NCBI GenBank assembly: GCA_937982385.1
Contig: CALJMC010000133.1
Location: forward strand, 1-9,866
Origin: an uncultured Rickettsiales bacterium
GTDB taxonomy: Bacteria > Pseudomonadota > Alphaproteobacteria > Rickettsiales > UBA998
DNA length: 9,866 nucleotides
Direction: 5' to 3'
A model generated the notes under the pieces. It saw only the letters and a list, made by a program, of their open reading frames with translations, had not been told where the DNA came from and ran no database searches. The translations under genes were made by a program, and so were the position numbers. This document shows positions 1 through 6,668 of this stretch, in pieces. The number at the start of each line of letters is the position of its first letter. The stretch's first letter is position 1.

Positions 1-10
1 AGAGGGTGTT

Positions 11-430
11 ATGGCATCTACATTAGAAGAAAAATGCGTTGAAAAAGGGTTGAAGATGACTGAGCAGCGCCGTGTGATTGCGCGTGCATTGTCTAGCTCT
101 ACAGACCATCCTGATGTGGAGATGCTCTATGGGCGTGCAAATAAAATTGATAGTAAAATCAGTATTGCGACGGTCTATCGTACTGTGAGGCTTTTTGAAG
201 AATATGGTATTATCGAGCGTCATGATTTTGGTGATGGGCGTGCGCGTTATGAAGAGGCGGGAGCGGAACATCATGACCATCTTATCGATGTGAAGACTGG
301 AAAAGTTATTGAATTTTCTAATGATGAAATTGAGAAATTGCAGGAAATGGTCGCGAAAGAACTCGGCTATAAACTGGTTGATCACCGTCTCGAGCTCTAT
401 GGCGTTCCGCTAGACGAGAAGGCATCATAG
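11..430 (+). CDS. fur: Fur/Mur-family metal-responsive transcriptional regulator
   Basis: A 139-residue protein of normal Fur length. A winged-helix DNA-binding domain fills about residues 1-82, with the recognition helix around 51-63 (SIATVYRTVRLFE) and the wing GDGRARYE near 75-82. The C-terminal dimerisation and metal-binding part follows, with the HHDH cluster at 87-90, Glu101 and His125; His33 is a further likely ligand. The family represses iron- or manganese-uptake genes when metal is bound. The CxxC that holds structural zinc in E. coli Fur is absent (LIDVKTG follows HHDH; the only Cys is Cys9), which fits the alphaproteobacterial Fur/Mur branch. A purine-rich GAGGG lies 5 bases before the ATG. 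The next gene begins 9 bases after the stop, so they are probably cotranscribed. Whether it senses Fe or Mn cannot be decided here; Irr is unlikely because its heme motif is not seen. Confidence 0.93.
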   Translation: MASTLEEKCVEKGLKMTEQRRVIARALSSSTDHPDVEMLYGRANKIDSKISIATVYRTVRLFEEYGIIERHDFGDGRARYEEAGAEHHDHLIDVKTGKVIEFSNDEIEKLQEMVAKELGYKLVDHRLELYGVPLDEKAS

Positions 431-439
431 CATAGCATT

Positions 440-1225
440 ATGCCATTTGAACCCATCAGTTTAGGAAATTTGACCGTGCGTATCGCTACTTCAGAAAATG
501 AGGTGGAGTCGGCACAACGTTTGCGCTATGAGGTTTTTTGCGAGGAAATGGGCGGCACAGCTAAGCCCGTGGAAGGCATGACTAATATTGATACGGATGA
601 GTTTGATGCTGTGTGCGACCATCTCTTGGTGATACATAACAGCGTTGACGGCGGTGAAACAGTGGTCGGTACCTATCGTTTGCTGCGCGGCTCGCAAATG
701 CCGAGAATTGGTCGCTTCTATACCGAAGCTGAGTTTGATATTTCAGCACTGAAAAACTTTGATGGTAATATTATGGAACTTGGGCGCTCTTGTGTGCGTA
801 AGGAATTCCGTACGCGTCCAACCATTCAACTGTTATGGCGTGGTATTGGTGCTTATGTGTCGCATTATGATGTTGGATTGATGTTTGGTTGTGTGTCTTT
901 TGCGGGTTCAGACGTGGAGGAGCACCGTGAGGCATTGCGTTATTTGCGGCAATATCACTCAGCACCTGATGATTTAACGTTAGTGTCGCTGCCGAAGCAT
1001 TATACGCCGATGGATGGCGCACCGCTCAGTGATGAAGAGGCAAAGCAGGCCTTCAAAGCACTCCCCGTCTTGATAAAAGGCTATTTGCGTTTGGGCGGTA
1101 TGATTGGTGATGGTGCGTATATTGATACAAAATTTAATACCACGGATGTCGGAATACTGGTACGTTTTGATACGTTGGGCGAAAGATATCGCTCACGTTA
1201 TGCACCAGAGTCACAAAAAACGTAA
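440..1225 (+). CDS. olsB: OlsB-like ornithine N-acyltransferase (GNAT fold)
   Basis: A 261-residue protein of the hemolysin-like/OlsB GNAT family. OlsB joins a 3-hydroxyacyl chain from acyl carrier protein to the amino group of ornithine, giving lyso-ornithine lipid at the inner membrane. Family hallmarks are visible: LRYEVFCEE (28-36), CDHLLVI (59-65), VGTYRLL (76-82), ELGRSCVRKEFR (113-124) followed by LLWRGIGAYV (131-140), GCVSFAG (150-156), and a C-terminal LPVLIKGYLRLGG (208-220) with the GDGAYID / FNTTDVGI stretch. Length is ordinary for the family. It starts 9 bases after fur and ends 12 bases before an acyltransferase that matches the second enzyme of the pathway, supporting the assignment. 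No strong Shine-Dalgarno is seen, suggesting translation by reinitiation from fur. A GNAT acting on another amine or amino acid is the main alternative. Confidence 0.85.
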   Translation: MPFEPISLGNLTVRIATSENEVESAQRLRYEVFCEEMGGTAKPVEGMTNIDTDEFDAVCDHLLVIHNSVDGGETVVGTYRLLRGSQMPRIGRFYTEAEFDISALKNFDGNIMELGRSCVRKEFRTRPTIQLLWRGIGAYVSHYDVGLMFGCVSFAGSDVEEHREALRYLRQYHSAPDDLTLVSLPKHYTPMDGAPLSDEEAKQAFKALPVLIKGYLRLGGMIGDGAYIDTKFNTTDVGILVRFDTLGERYRSRYAPESQKT

Positions 1226-1237
1226 GAAAAAAAGCCT

Positions 1238-2002
1238 ATGATTGCATTGCTTCGCGCATTGATAAAAGCCCCCTTATTGCTCATGTTAATGTTGTTTGCA
1301 TTGGCGTTGCTGAGTGTGATGCGCGTGCTGGCATTGCCGCGCGATGCGGTGCGGATGTGGCTTTATAAATGTTGCCTCTTAATATGCGGCATGAAGGTGG
1401 ACGTGGAAGGGACGGCTGCGCCAAAACCCTCATTATTGGTGAGTAATCATCAGAGTTATCTCGATGTGATTGCGCTGGGTGCATCAGCCGATATGTGTTT
1501 TACGCCCAAATTGGACGTGGCAAGCTGGCCATTGATTGGGCCTTTGGTGCGAGAGTTCGGCGTGGTGTTTGTCAGCCGTGATAGGCACAAAGCCAAAGAA
1601 GTGATGCGTGATTTGACGGCAGAGCTGGAAGCCGAGCGACGCATTTGCGTCTTTCCCGAAGGCACGACTAATGATGGTCGGAGCTTGCAAACGTTCAAAG
1701 CGTCACCCTTTAATCTGTCAGAAGTCTGGCGTGAAACCCACCCTTCCACCTTGCCCGTACAACCTATCTCCGTTGTGTATGAAGCCGTAGACGGCAAGCC
1801 AATGGATGATGCATCATGGGATAAGGTCGCATGGTATGGCGATATGGATTTCTTCCCACATTTATGGACGATGTTACAATGCCGTAGCATCAGCGTGAAA
1901 CTCATCTTTCATGAGATTGTAGCCATTGACGGCGCTGACCGCAAAGCCATCGCAGCCTATGCTGAGAAGGTGATTCGAGAATCGTTGCCTATTGTGAATT
2001 AG
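1238..2002 (+). CDS. Lysolipid acyltransferase (OlsA/PlsC family)
   Basis: A 254-residue membrane-associated acyltransferase of the 1-acyl-glycerol-3-phosphate O-acyltransferase (LPLAT) family. An N-terminal hydrophobic segment spans about residues 10-32. The catalytic NHx4D box is NHQSYLD at 70-76 (His71, Asp76), and the FPEGTT substrate box is at 139-144. Family members esterify a fatty acyl chain onto a lysolipid; next to an olsB-like gene the likely job is converting lyso-ornithine lipid to ornithine lipid (OlsA). A general PlsC making phosphatidic acid is an equally valid reading from motifs alone, so no symbol is given. The start is preceded by an A-rich AAGAAAAAAAG tract rather than a strong SD. 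Its TAG stop overlaps the stop of the convergent gene on the other strand by 4 bases, leaving no room for a terminator. Confidence 0.88.
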   Translation: MIALLRALIKAPLLLMLMLFALALLSVMRVLALPRDAVRMWLYKCCLLICGMKVDVEGTAAPKPSLLVSNHQSYLDVIALGASADMCFTPKLDVASWPLIGPLVREFGVVFVSRDRHKAKEVMRDLTAELEAERRICVFPEGTTNDGRSLQTFKASPFNLSEVWRETHPSTLPVQPISVVYEAVDGKPMDDASWDKVAWYGDMDFFPHLWTMLQCRSISVKLIFHEIVAIDGADRKAIAAYAEKVIRESLPIVN

Positions 2003-2496
2003 CGTTGTTGTGTATCAGGTGTCTGTTCAGGGTGTTCTCTTCTGAACAATGCGTAAGCGGTAATGGCACCCAATGCCACCGCACCACCAATTACAGCCAT
2101 CTTTGTTTTTGAGAGATTTAAAGTATTTTTTGTGCTGGCAAGTTGGTCAAGTTTGCTATCTGTCTTTTTCATTAGCGTATCAAGATTTACATTTGCCTTA
2201 GCCATGCTTTTTGCAAAGCGTGTATGGGCTATGTCAGCTTCGAAACCTAATTTGGTTTGCATATCTGGAGTAGCTTTATGAAATTTTTCTTGTGATGTTA
2301 AAAGTTCTTCTGCTGCTGATCTGACGCTTTTATTGTGTGAAGCAAATACGGTTTCTATTGTTGCTTCTGGTTGCGCGAGGATATGATCCGCAATTAACGT
2401 TGCATCTTTTCTAGGCAGATGCTCCAACGCATCAGGGTCAGTGCTTCGTGCGGCAATTTCGTATAAAACGTTTCGTGCGTTACTGTTGGTTTTCAT
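1999..2496 (-). CDS. Hypothetical protein with single C-terminal membrane segment
   Basis: A 165-residue protein I do not recognise. Residues 1-130 are hydrophilic and predicted mostly helical, with several amphipathic stretches (about 15-65 and 85-130, the latter rich in K, D, L and T and possibly coiled-coil). One hydrophobic helix follows at about 133-151 (MAVIGGAVALGAITAYALF), then a short charged tail with RRE. There is no N-terminal signal sequence, so it looks like a tail-anchored inner-membrane protein. The start is the first ATG after an in-frame TGA, 3 to 5 bases upstream; no convincing Shine-Dalgarno is present. The gene converges on the acyltransferase with a 4-base overlap. A PhoB-box-like site oriented toward it lies 62 bases upstream, so it may be induced by phosphate starvation; that is inference. 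Coding is supported by ORF length and the sensible membrane-anchor architecture. Confidence 0.7.
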   Translation of the reverse strand: MKTNSNARNVLYEIAARSTDPDALEHLPRKDATLIADHILAQPEATIETVFASHNKSVRSAAEELLTSQEKFHKATPDMQTKLGFEADIAHTRFAKSMAKANVNLDTLMKKTDSKLDQLASTKNTLNLSKTKMAVIGGAVALGAITAYALFRREHPEQTPDTQQR

Positions 2497-2563
2497 TGTT
2501 CATAACATTCATTTATTTTTACTATGACTATCATACATTAAAAACACCCTATTGTTCATGACA
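2496..2563 (-). repeat. Imperfect 13-base direct repeat TGTYATGAACAAT
   Basis: Two copies read on the minus strand: 2563-2551 (TGTCATGAACAAT) and 2508-2496 (TGTTATGAACAAT), differing at one base and separated by 55 bases centre to centre. The upstream copy overlaps the Pho-box half-site; the downstream copy runs into the ATG of the unknown gene. It could be a second binding site or a remnant of local duplication. Confidence 0.4.
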
Positions 2564-2575
2564 GTTTGATGACAT
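2558..2575 (-). promoter_or_regulatory. PhoB box (Pho box) candidate
   Basis: Read on the minus strand the 18 bases are ATGTCATCAAACTGTCAT, two TGTCAT units 11 bases apart. This agrees at 16 of 18 positions with the classical Pho box CTGTCATAWAWCTGTCAY. PhoB activates genes under phosphate starvation. The direct repeats point toward the gene starting at 2496. A TATGAT -10-like hexamer (2530-2535) lies 22 bases further on, more than the roughly 10 bases usual for PhoB promoters, so the exact promoter geometry is uncertain. Confidence 0.55.
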
Positions 2576-2580
2576 TTTGG

Positions 2581-2609
2581 TTGTTGATTTTTATTAGGGG
2601 CACTATGTT
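2581..2609 (+). promoter_or_regulatory. Possible sigma-70 type promoter for dipeptidase-addA
   Basis: TTGTTG (2581-2586) and TATGTT (2604-2609) are separated by 17 bases and would start transcription about 25-30 bases before the dipeptidase ATG. The hexamers match the consensus only partly and the region is AT-rich, so this is a weak prediction. Confidence 0.3.
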
Positions 2610-2643
2610 TATTGCTAACGAATAACAACTAAGGATTCCCACT

Positions 2644-3201
2644 ATGCCACTTGTTGAAATTATCCCGCCAGCATTTGATGTGCAGCATGAGATTGCCTAT
2701 GCGACAGCCAATAATTTTACGGGGAAGCCGGTCTATAGCCGTGTGGCGTGTTTTCTGCATCCCGAGGCAGCGGAATGTCTGCAAAAGGCTATCGGCTATG
2801 CCAAAGAGCTGGGGCTGGGCGTCAAGATATTTGATGCCTACCGCCCGACTGAGGCGCAGTGGAAATTGTGGGAGCATACGCCTGACCCTGACTTTTTGGC
2901 ACATCCTGAGCGTGGTTCGCCGCATTCGCGTGGGGTTGCGGTGGATTTGACTTTGCTCGATGCTGATGGCATTGAGCTTGATATGGGCACGGGTTTTGAT
3001 GAATTTTCTCCCAAGTCGCATCATGGTGCTGCGGACGTGAGTGCGGATGCACAGCGCAATCGTCACATTTTAATGGGGATTATGACCTCGGCGGGTTGGG
3101 ACTTTTTCCGCAATGAGTGGTGGCATTATCAGCTGTTTAACAGTCGTGAATATACGCTCTATTCTGACGTTGAAGCGGGCACCAACATGATGGAATTTTA
3201 A
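2644..3201 (+). CDS. ddpX: D-alanyl-D-alanine dipeptidase (VanX/DdpX family, peptidase M15D)
   Basis: A 185-residue zinc metallopeptidase, normal length for the VanX/DdpX family, which hydrolyses the D-Ala-D-Ala dipeptide. Visible active-site elements: YRP at 66-68 (Arg67, transition-state stabiliser in VanX), the zinc motif SPHSRGVAVD at 92-101 (His94 and Asp101 ligands), and EWWH at 158-161 (Glu158 catalytic base, His161 ligand). All key residues are intact. No signal peptide, so it should act in the cytoplasm, recycling D-Ala from peptidoglycan precursors or turnover; there are no vancomycin-resistance partners (VanH, VanA, VanS/R) nearby, so a resistance role is unlikely. An AAGGA sits 8 bases before the ATG. 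Its TAA stop overlaps the ATG of addA (TAATG), implying translational coupling to a gene with no obvious related function. Confidence 0.9.
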   Translation: MPLVEIIPPAFDVQHEIAYATANNFTGKPVYSRVACFLHPEAAECLQKAIGYAKELGLGVKIFDAYRPTEAQWKLWEHTPDPDFLAHPERGSPHSRGVAVDLTLLDADGIELDMGTGFDEFSPKSHHGAADVSADAQRNRHILMGIMTSAGWDFFRNEWWHYQLFNSREYTLYSDVEAGTNMMEF

Positions 3202-6200
3202 TGCCAGCATCCGCCACACTTGCGCAGCAACATGCCTCGGACCCCAACCAATCGGTATGGGTGGCGGCATCTGCGGGTTCAGGCAAAACCAAGGTGTTGA
3301 CGGATCGTGTGTTGCGCTTGTTGCTCAGTGGTGTGCCGCCGCATAAAATTTTGTGTATTACCTATACCAAAGCGGCGGCAGCAGAGATGCAAAACCGTAT
3401 TCATAAGCGACTCTCCAAATGGGTGATGATGGCAGATGAGGCGCTCACGGCGGAGCTTGAAGCACTCACGGGGCAGACACCTTCGCCCGATTTGCAGCGT
3501 CGTGCACGGCAGCTTTTTGCACTGATGCTTGAGGCGGTGCCGAACATTCGTATTCAGACCATTCATGCGTTCTGTCAATCGGTGCTGGCGCGTTTTCCGA
3601 TGGAGGCGGGGGTTCAGCCTGGATTCAGCGTGATGGAAGAACGCATGTCGCAGGAATTGCTCGATATCGCCGCACATCGCCTCATGCAATATGGCGACAG
3701 AGAGCATGTGAGTGGTGATATTGAAGAGCGCCTGCAACAGGCAATCAAGCATGTGAGCATGCAGTTGGGCGAGTGGGGTTTTGACAAGGTGCTGAGCGCT
3801 ATCATTGGCAAGCGTCAGGCCTATCATCGGTTGTTGCGCGCTGAGTTGCCAAAGGTTGAACTCGCGATGTATGCATCAGAGGGTTTTGAGTCGTGCGATG
3901 TGACGGCGGATGATTTTGAATATCTTATTATGCCTGATGATAAGGCGCGCACCACGCTTCGAGAAATCGCCGAGACGCTAGAGGTTGATGGTGGGAAAAA
4001 AGATGTCAAAAATGCCGAATATTATCGTGCTTTTTCGTATGTTGAAAACACGCCAGCCCCAGAAATAGTATATAATTATCGATGCTGTTTAATGAAGCAG
4101 GATGGCGACATACAAACGAAGCATATTCATACCAAGAAAATACGCGATGCTAACCCACATTGGGTAAAGTTTTTGCAAGAGAAAGCAGAGATATTTGCGG
4201 AATATGAAGAGCGTATCAATGCTTTGAAAAGTGCGCAACTGAGTAGTGATATATTGCATATTGCTGCGACCTTGTTTGGCTATTACAGCACGTTGAAATT
4301 GCAACGTGGTTTGATGGATTATGATGATTTGATTCTGCGGGCACATCGGTTGATATGTGGCGATAAGATGTTGCCGTGGGTGTTGTATAAGCTTGATGGT
4401 GGGATTGATCATTTGCTGCTTGATGAAGCGCAGGATACCGCACCGATGCAATGGCAGATTATGGAAGCACTCAGAGATGAGTTTTTCGCAGGGGAGGGAC
4501 GCAGTGAGGCTGAGCGCACTTTATTTGTGGTGGGTGATGAGAAACAATCTATTTATGGATTTCAAGGTGCTGATGTTGAAGGGTTCGTGATACGCCGCCT
4601 TGCTTATCGGCATATGATTGAAGCGCAGGGTTACCCGTTCGAAGAGGTGCTGATGGATATGTCGTTCCGCTCGACGCCTGCAGTGCTGGCGGCGGTGGAT
4701 GCGGTGTTTGCGGGTGATGATGCGAAAAAAGGTGTAGTGTCTGATGTGGATTATGTGTTGAAACACCGTGCCTATCGTGCTGAGCATCCTGGGAAAGTGG
4801 TGGTGCAGCCATTGGTGCAGGATGTGGAAGAGGCACGTGAGCTTGAGTTGGTGTGGCACACTAAGCGTCAAGAAGCAATGAATCCTACACGGAAACTAGC
4901 CGATAATATGGCGAAGATGATTGCGGGTTGGCTGCGCGAAAAACGTCAGGTTGACGGGCGGGGAAGAGAGGTGCGGCCGCGTGATATTATGGTGCTGGTG
5001 CGTCGTCGCAATGATTTTGTGGAATATTTGTCGCATGCGCTGAAGGCTCATGGAGTGCCCGTGGCAGGGGCGGATAAAATGGCGCTGCCTGACCATATTG
5101 CGGTGCAGGATTTAATGGCGTTGCTTGCCTTTTTGCTGCAACCTGCTGATGATTTAAGCTTAGCGTCTTTGTTGAAATCTCCGCTTTACGGCCTTGATGA
5201 AGAGACATTATTCTTATTATGTGATGGCCGCGGGCGGAGCACCTTATGGGAACATGTACATAGTTATGCAGGCAATGGCGAGGCAGTGTTGGTGGCTCAA
5301 TCTGAGTTGGATGCGATGCTTAAAAAGGCGGATTATATCACGCCCTATGCGCTTTATGCGGAGTTAATTTATGCACGTAAGGGACGACAGCGCTTTGTCG
5401 CTCGGATGGGCGCAGCGGTGGGTGAGGTGATTGCAAGCTTTATGGAAGCATTGCGTGAATATGAATCGAGCCATATGCCTAACCTTCAAGGGTTTCAGGC
5501 CTGGATGCGCGCAGGCGGTGGCGAGATTAATCGTGATTTGGAGCAACTCGCCGATGAGGTGCGCATTATGACGGTGCATAAATCGAAAGGGCTACAAGCG
5601 CCAATCGTGCTGTTGCCAGATACGACTGCTGTACCATGGGCGAAAATGAAGGATACGCTGATTGAAGATGAGCAGGGTTTGGTGAAGATGAATCGTGCCA
5701 AAGGGGCGAGTAGTGCGGCGATGTTGCGGGAAAAAGACCGTATTATTTTTGCGGCAAAGCAGGAATATAATCGCTTGCTCTATGTTGCGATGACACGTGC
5801 GGAAGATGAGCTATATGTGATGGGAACGCAGGGAAAAATCAAGCGCGATGGAGCTTGTTGGTATGATGCAGTTTCGTGTGGTATGCACATGCTCGAAGCT
5901 GATGCGCTCGAAGATGGAACACTGATATATGCGGATAAGATGGCGGCTGCCACGTCAGAAGAAGAAGAGAAAACATTGTATGAGCTGCGTGAAATGCCGG
6001 AAGTTCTGTCGCTCTCAACCGCTCCAAAGGAACCCTTTGAAGAGCGTCCCAAGGCGCCTTCTCAAGCGTTAGGTAGCACCGAGCAGCCCGCTGCACTTTC
6101 TCCGATTCAAGTGATGGAGTGGCAGGCGAACCAGAAGGATGTTCTGCTGGCTCCTGTTGAGCGTGGGAATGTTATTCACCGTTTGTTGCAGCTTCTGCCT

Positions 6201-6668
6201 GATATGCCAACCGAGAGCCGTGAAGTAATGGCGAGGGCCATGCTTGAGCAAGTAATCACTAGTGATGCGGCTGATAAAGAGCGCTATATTGATGCGCTCA
6301 TTAAAGAGGTAATGCAGGTGATTGAACACCCTGAACTTGCACCGTTATTTGGTACGGGAAGTGTGGCGGAAGCATCGGTCGCAGGGCGATTGGGTGATGG
6401 GCAGCTCTATTCGGCACAGGTGGATAGGCTTGTGGTAGGCGATGATGAAATAATGATTGCCGATTATAAAACAGGGCAGCCACCACGTACGAAGGATGAT
6501 ATTCCGAGTTATTATAGTGAGCAAATGCGGCTTTATGGTGAGTTGCTGGCAGCTATTTACCCTGACAAAACCATCACAACTATTTTGATTTATACGGCAT
6601 TGCCGGCGCACTATACACTGGAAATGAAAGCGCCTTACATCCAGCCTTCAAAGTCATCTGCGTCGTAG
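3201..6668 (+). CDS. addA: AddA, double-strand break repair helicase-nuclease (alphaproteobacterial type)
   Basis: An 1155-residue UvrD/Rep superfamily 1A helicase fused to a RecB-type nuclease. With AddB it forms AddAB, which unwinds and resects DNA ends and prepares them for RecA. Helicase motifs in order: Walker A ASAGSGKT (23-30), Ia TYTKAAAAEM (54-63), II LLLDEAQDT (405-413), III VVGDEKQSIYGFQGA (443-457), IV MSFRST (487-492), V RIMTVHKSKGLQ (788-799), VI LLYVAMTRAEDEL (859-871). The nuclease domain has RGNVIH (988-993), QVDRLV (1073-1078), IADYKTG (1086-1092) and QMRLY (1108-1112), all intact. The ATG overlaps the preceding stop. Alphaproteobacterial addA usually follows addB; here a dipeptidase gene takes that place and AddB must be elsewhere. 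The last 34 bases overlap the convergent RTX gene. Confidence 0.96.
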   Translation: MPASATLAQQHASDPNQSVWVAASAGSGKTKVLTDRVLRLLLSGVPPHKILCITYTKAAAAEMQNRIHKRLSKWVMMADEALTAELEALTGQTPSPDLQRRARQLFALMLEAVPNIRIQTIHAFCQSVLARFPMEAGVQPGFSVMEERMSQELLDIAAHRLMQYGDREHVSGDIEERLQQAIKHVSMQLGEWGFDKVLSAIIGKRQAYHRLLRAELPKVELAMYASEGFESCDVTADDFEYLIMPDDKARTTLREIAETLEVDGGKKDVKNAEYYRAFSYVENTPAPEIVYNYRCCLMKQDGDIQTKHIHTKKIRDANPHWVKFLQEKAEIFAEYEERINALKSAQLSSDILHIAATLFGYYSTLKLQRGLMDYDDLILRAHRLICGDKMLPWVLYKLDGGIDHLLLDEAQDTAPMQWQIMEALRDEFFAGEGRSEAERTLFVVGDEKQSIYGFQGADVEGFVIRRLAYRHMIEAQGYPFEEVLMDMSFRSTPAVLAAVDAVFAGDDAKKGVVSDVDYVLKHRAYRAEHPGKVVVQPLVQDVEEARELELVWHTKRQEAMNPTRKLADNMAKMIAGWLREKRQVDGRGREVRPRDIMVLVRRRNDFVEYLSHALKAHGVPVAGADKMALPDHIAVQDLMALLAFLLQPADDLSLASLLKSPLYGLDEETLFLLCDGRGRSTLWEHVHSYAGNGEAVLVAQSELDAMLKKADYITPYALYAELIYARKGRQRFVARMGAAVGEVIASFMEALREYESSHMPNLQGFQAWMRAGGGEINRDLEQLADEVRIMTVHKSKGLQAPIVLLPDTTAVPWAKMKDTLIEDEQGLVKMNRAKGASSAAMLREKDRIIFAAKQEYNRLLYVAMTRAEDELYVMGTQGKIKRDGACWYDAVSCGMHMLEADALEDGTLIYADKMAAATSEEEEKTLYELREMPEVLSLSTAPKEPFEERPKAPSQALGSTEQPAALSPIQVMEWQANQKDVLLAPVERGNVIHRLLQLLPDMPTESREVMARAMLEQVITSDAADKERYIDALIKEVMQVIEHPELAPLFGTGSVAEASVAGRLGDGQLYSAQVDRLVVGDDEIMIADYKTGQPPRTKDDIPSYYSEQMRLYGELLAAIYPDKTITTILIYTALPAHYTLEMKAPYIQPSKSSAS

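Larger units (their letters stand above)
2497..2643. other. Divergent intergenic spacer between unknown gene and dipeptidase
   Basis: A 147-base AT-rich spacer between two genes pointing away from each other. It holds a PhoB-box-like repeat (2558-2575), a 13-base imperfect direct repeat TGTYATGAACAAT read on the minus strand (2551-2563 and 2496-2508), candidate promoter elements for both sides, and the ribosome binding site AAGGA (2631-2635) of the dipeptidase. No RNA gene or terminator hairpin was seen. Confidence 0.7.

Noticed and set aside
23..385. Long open frames antisense to fur and to most other genes here
   Set aside because: They lie wholly opposite genes with clear family motifs, have unlikely composition (rich in His, Arg, Ser, Pro) and no ribosome sites; they are shadows of the real genes.
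1990..2010. Terminator between convergent acyltransferase and unknown gene
   Set aside because: The stop codons overlap and no GC-rich hairpin with a T tract is visible around them.
2629..3066. Open frame of 145 codons on the minus strand opposite the dipeptidase gene
   Set aside because: The plus-strand frame carries complete VanX/DdpX active-site motifs; the antisense frame is rich in Arg, Met and His and has no recognisable domain.
2644..3201. Dipeptidase as part of a vancomycin-resistance cluster
   Set aside because: No ligase, dehydrogenase or two-component genes lie nearby and a Gram-negative housekeeping DdpX role fits better.
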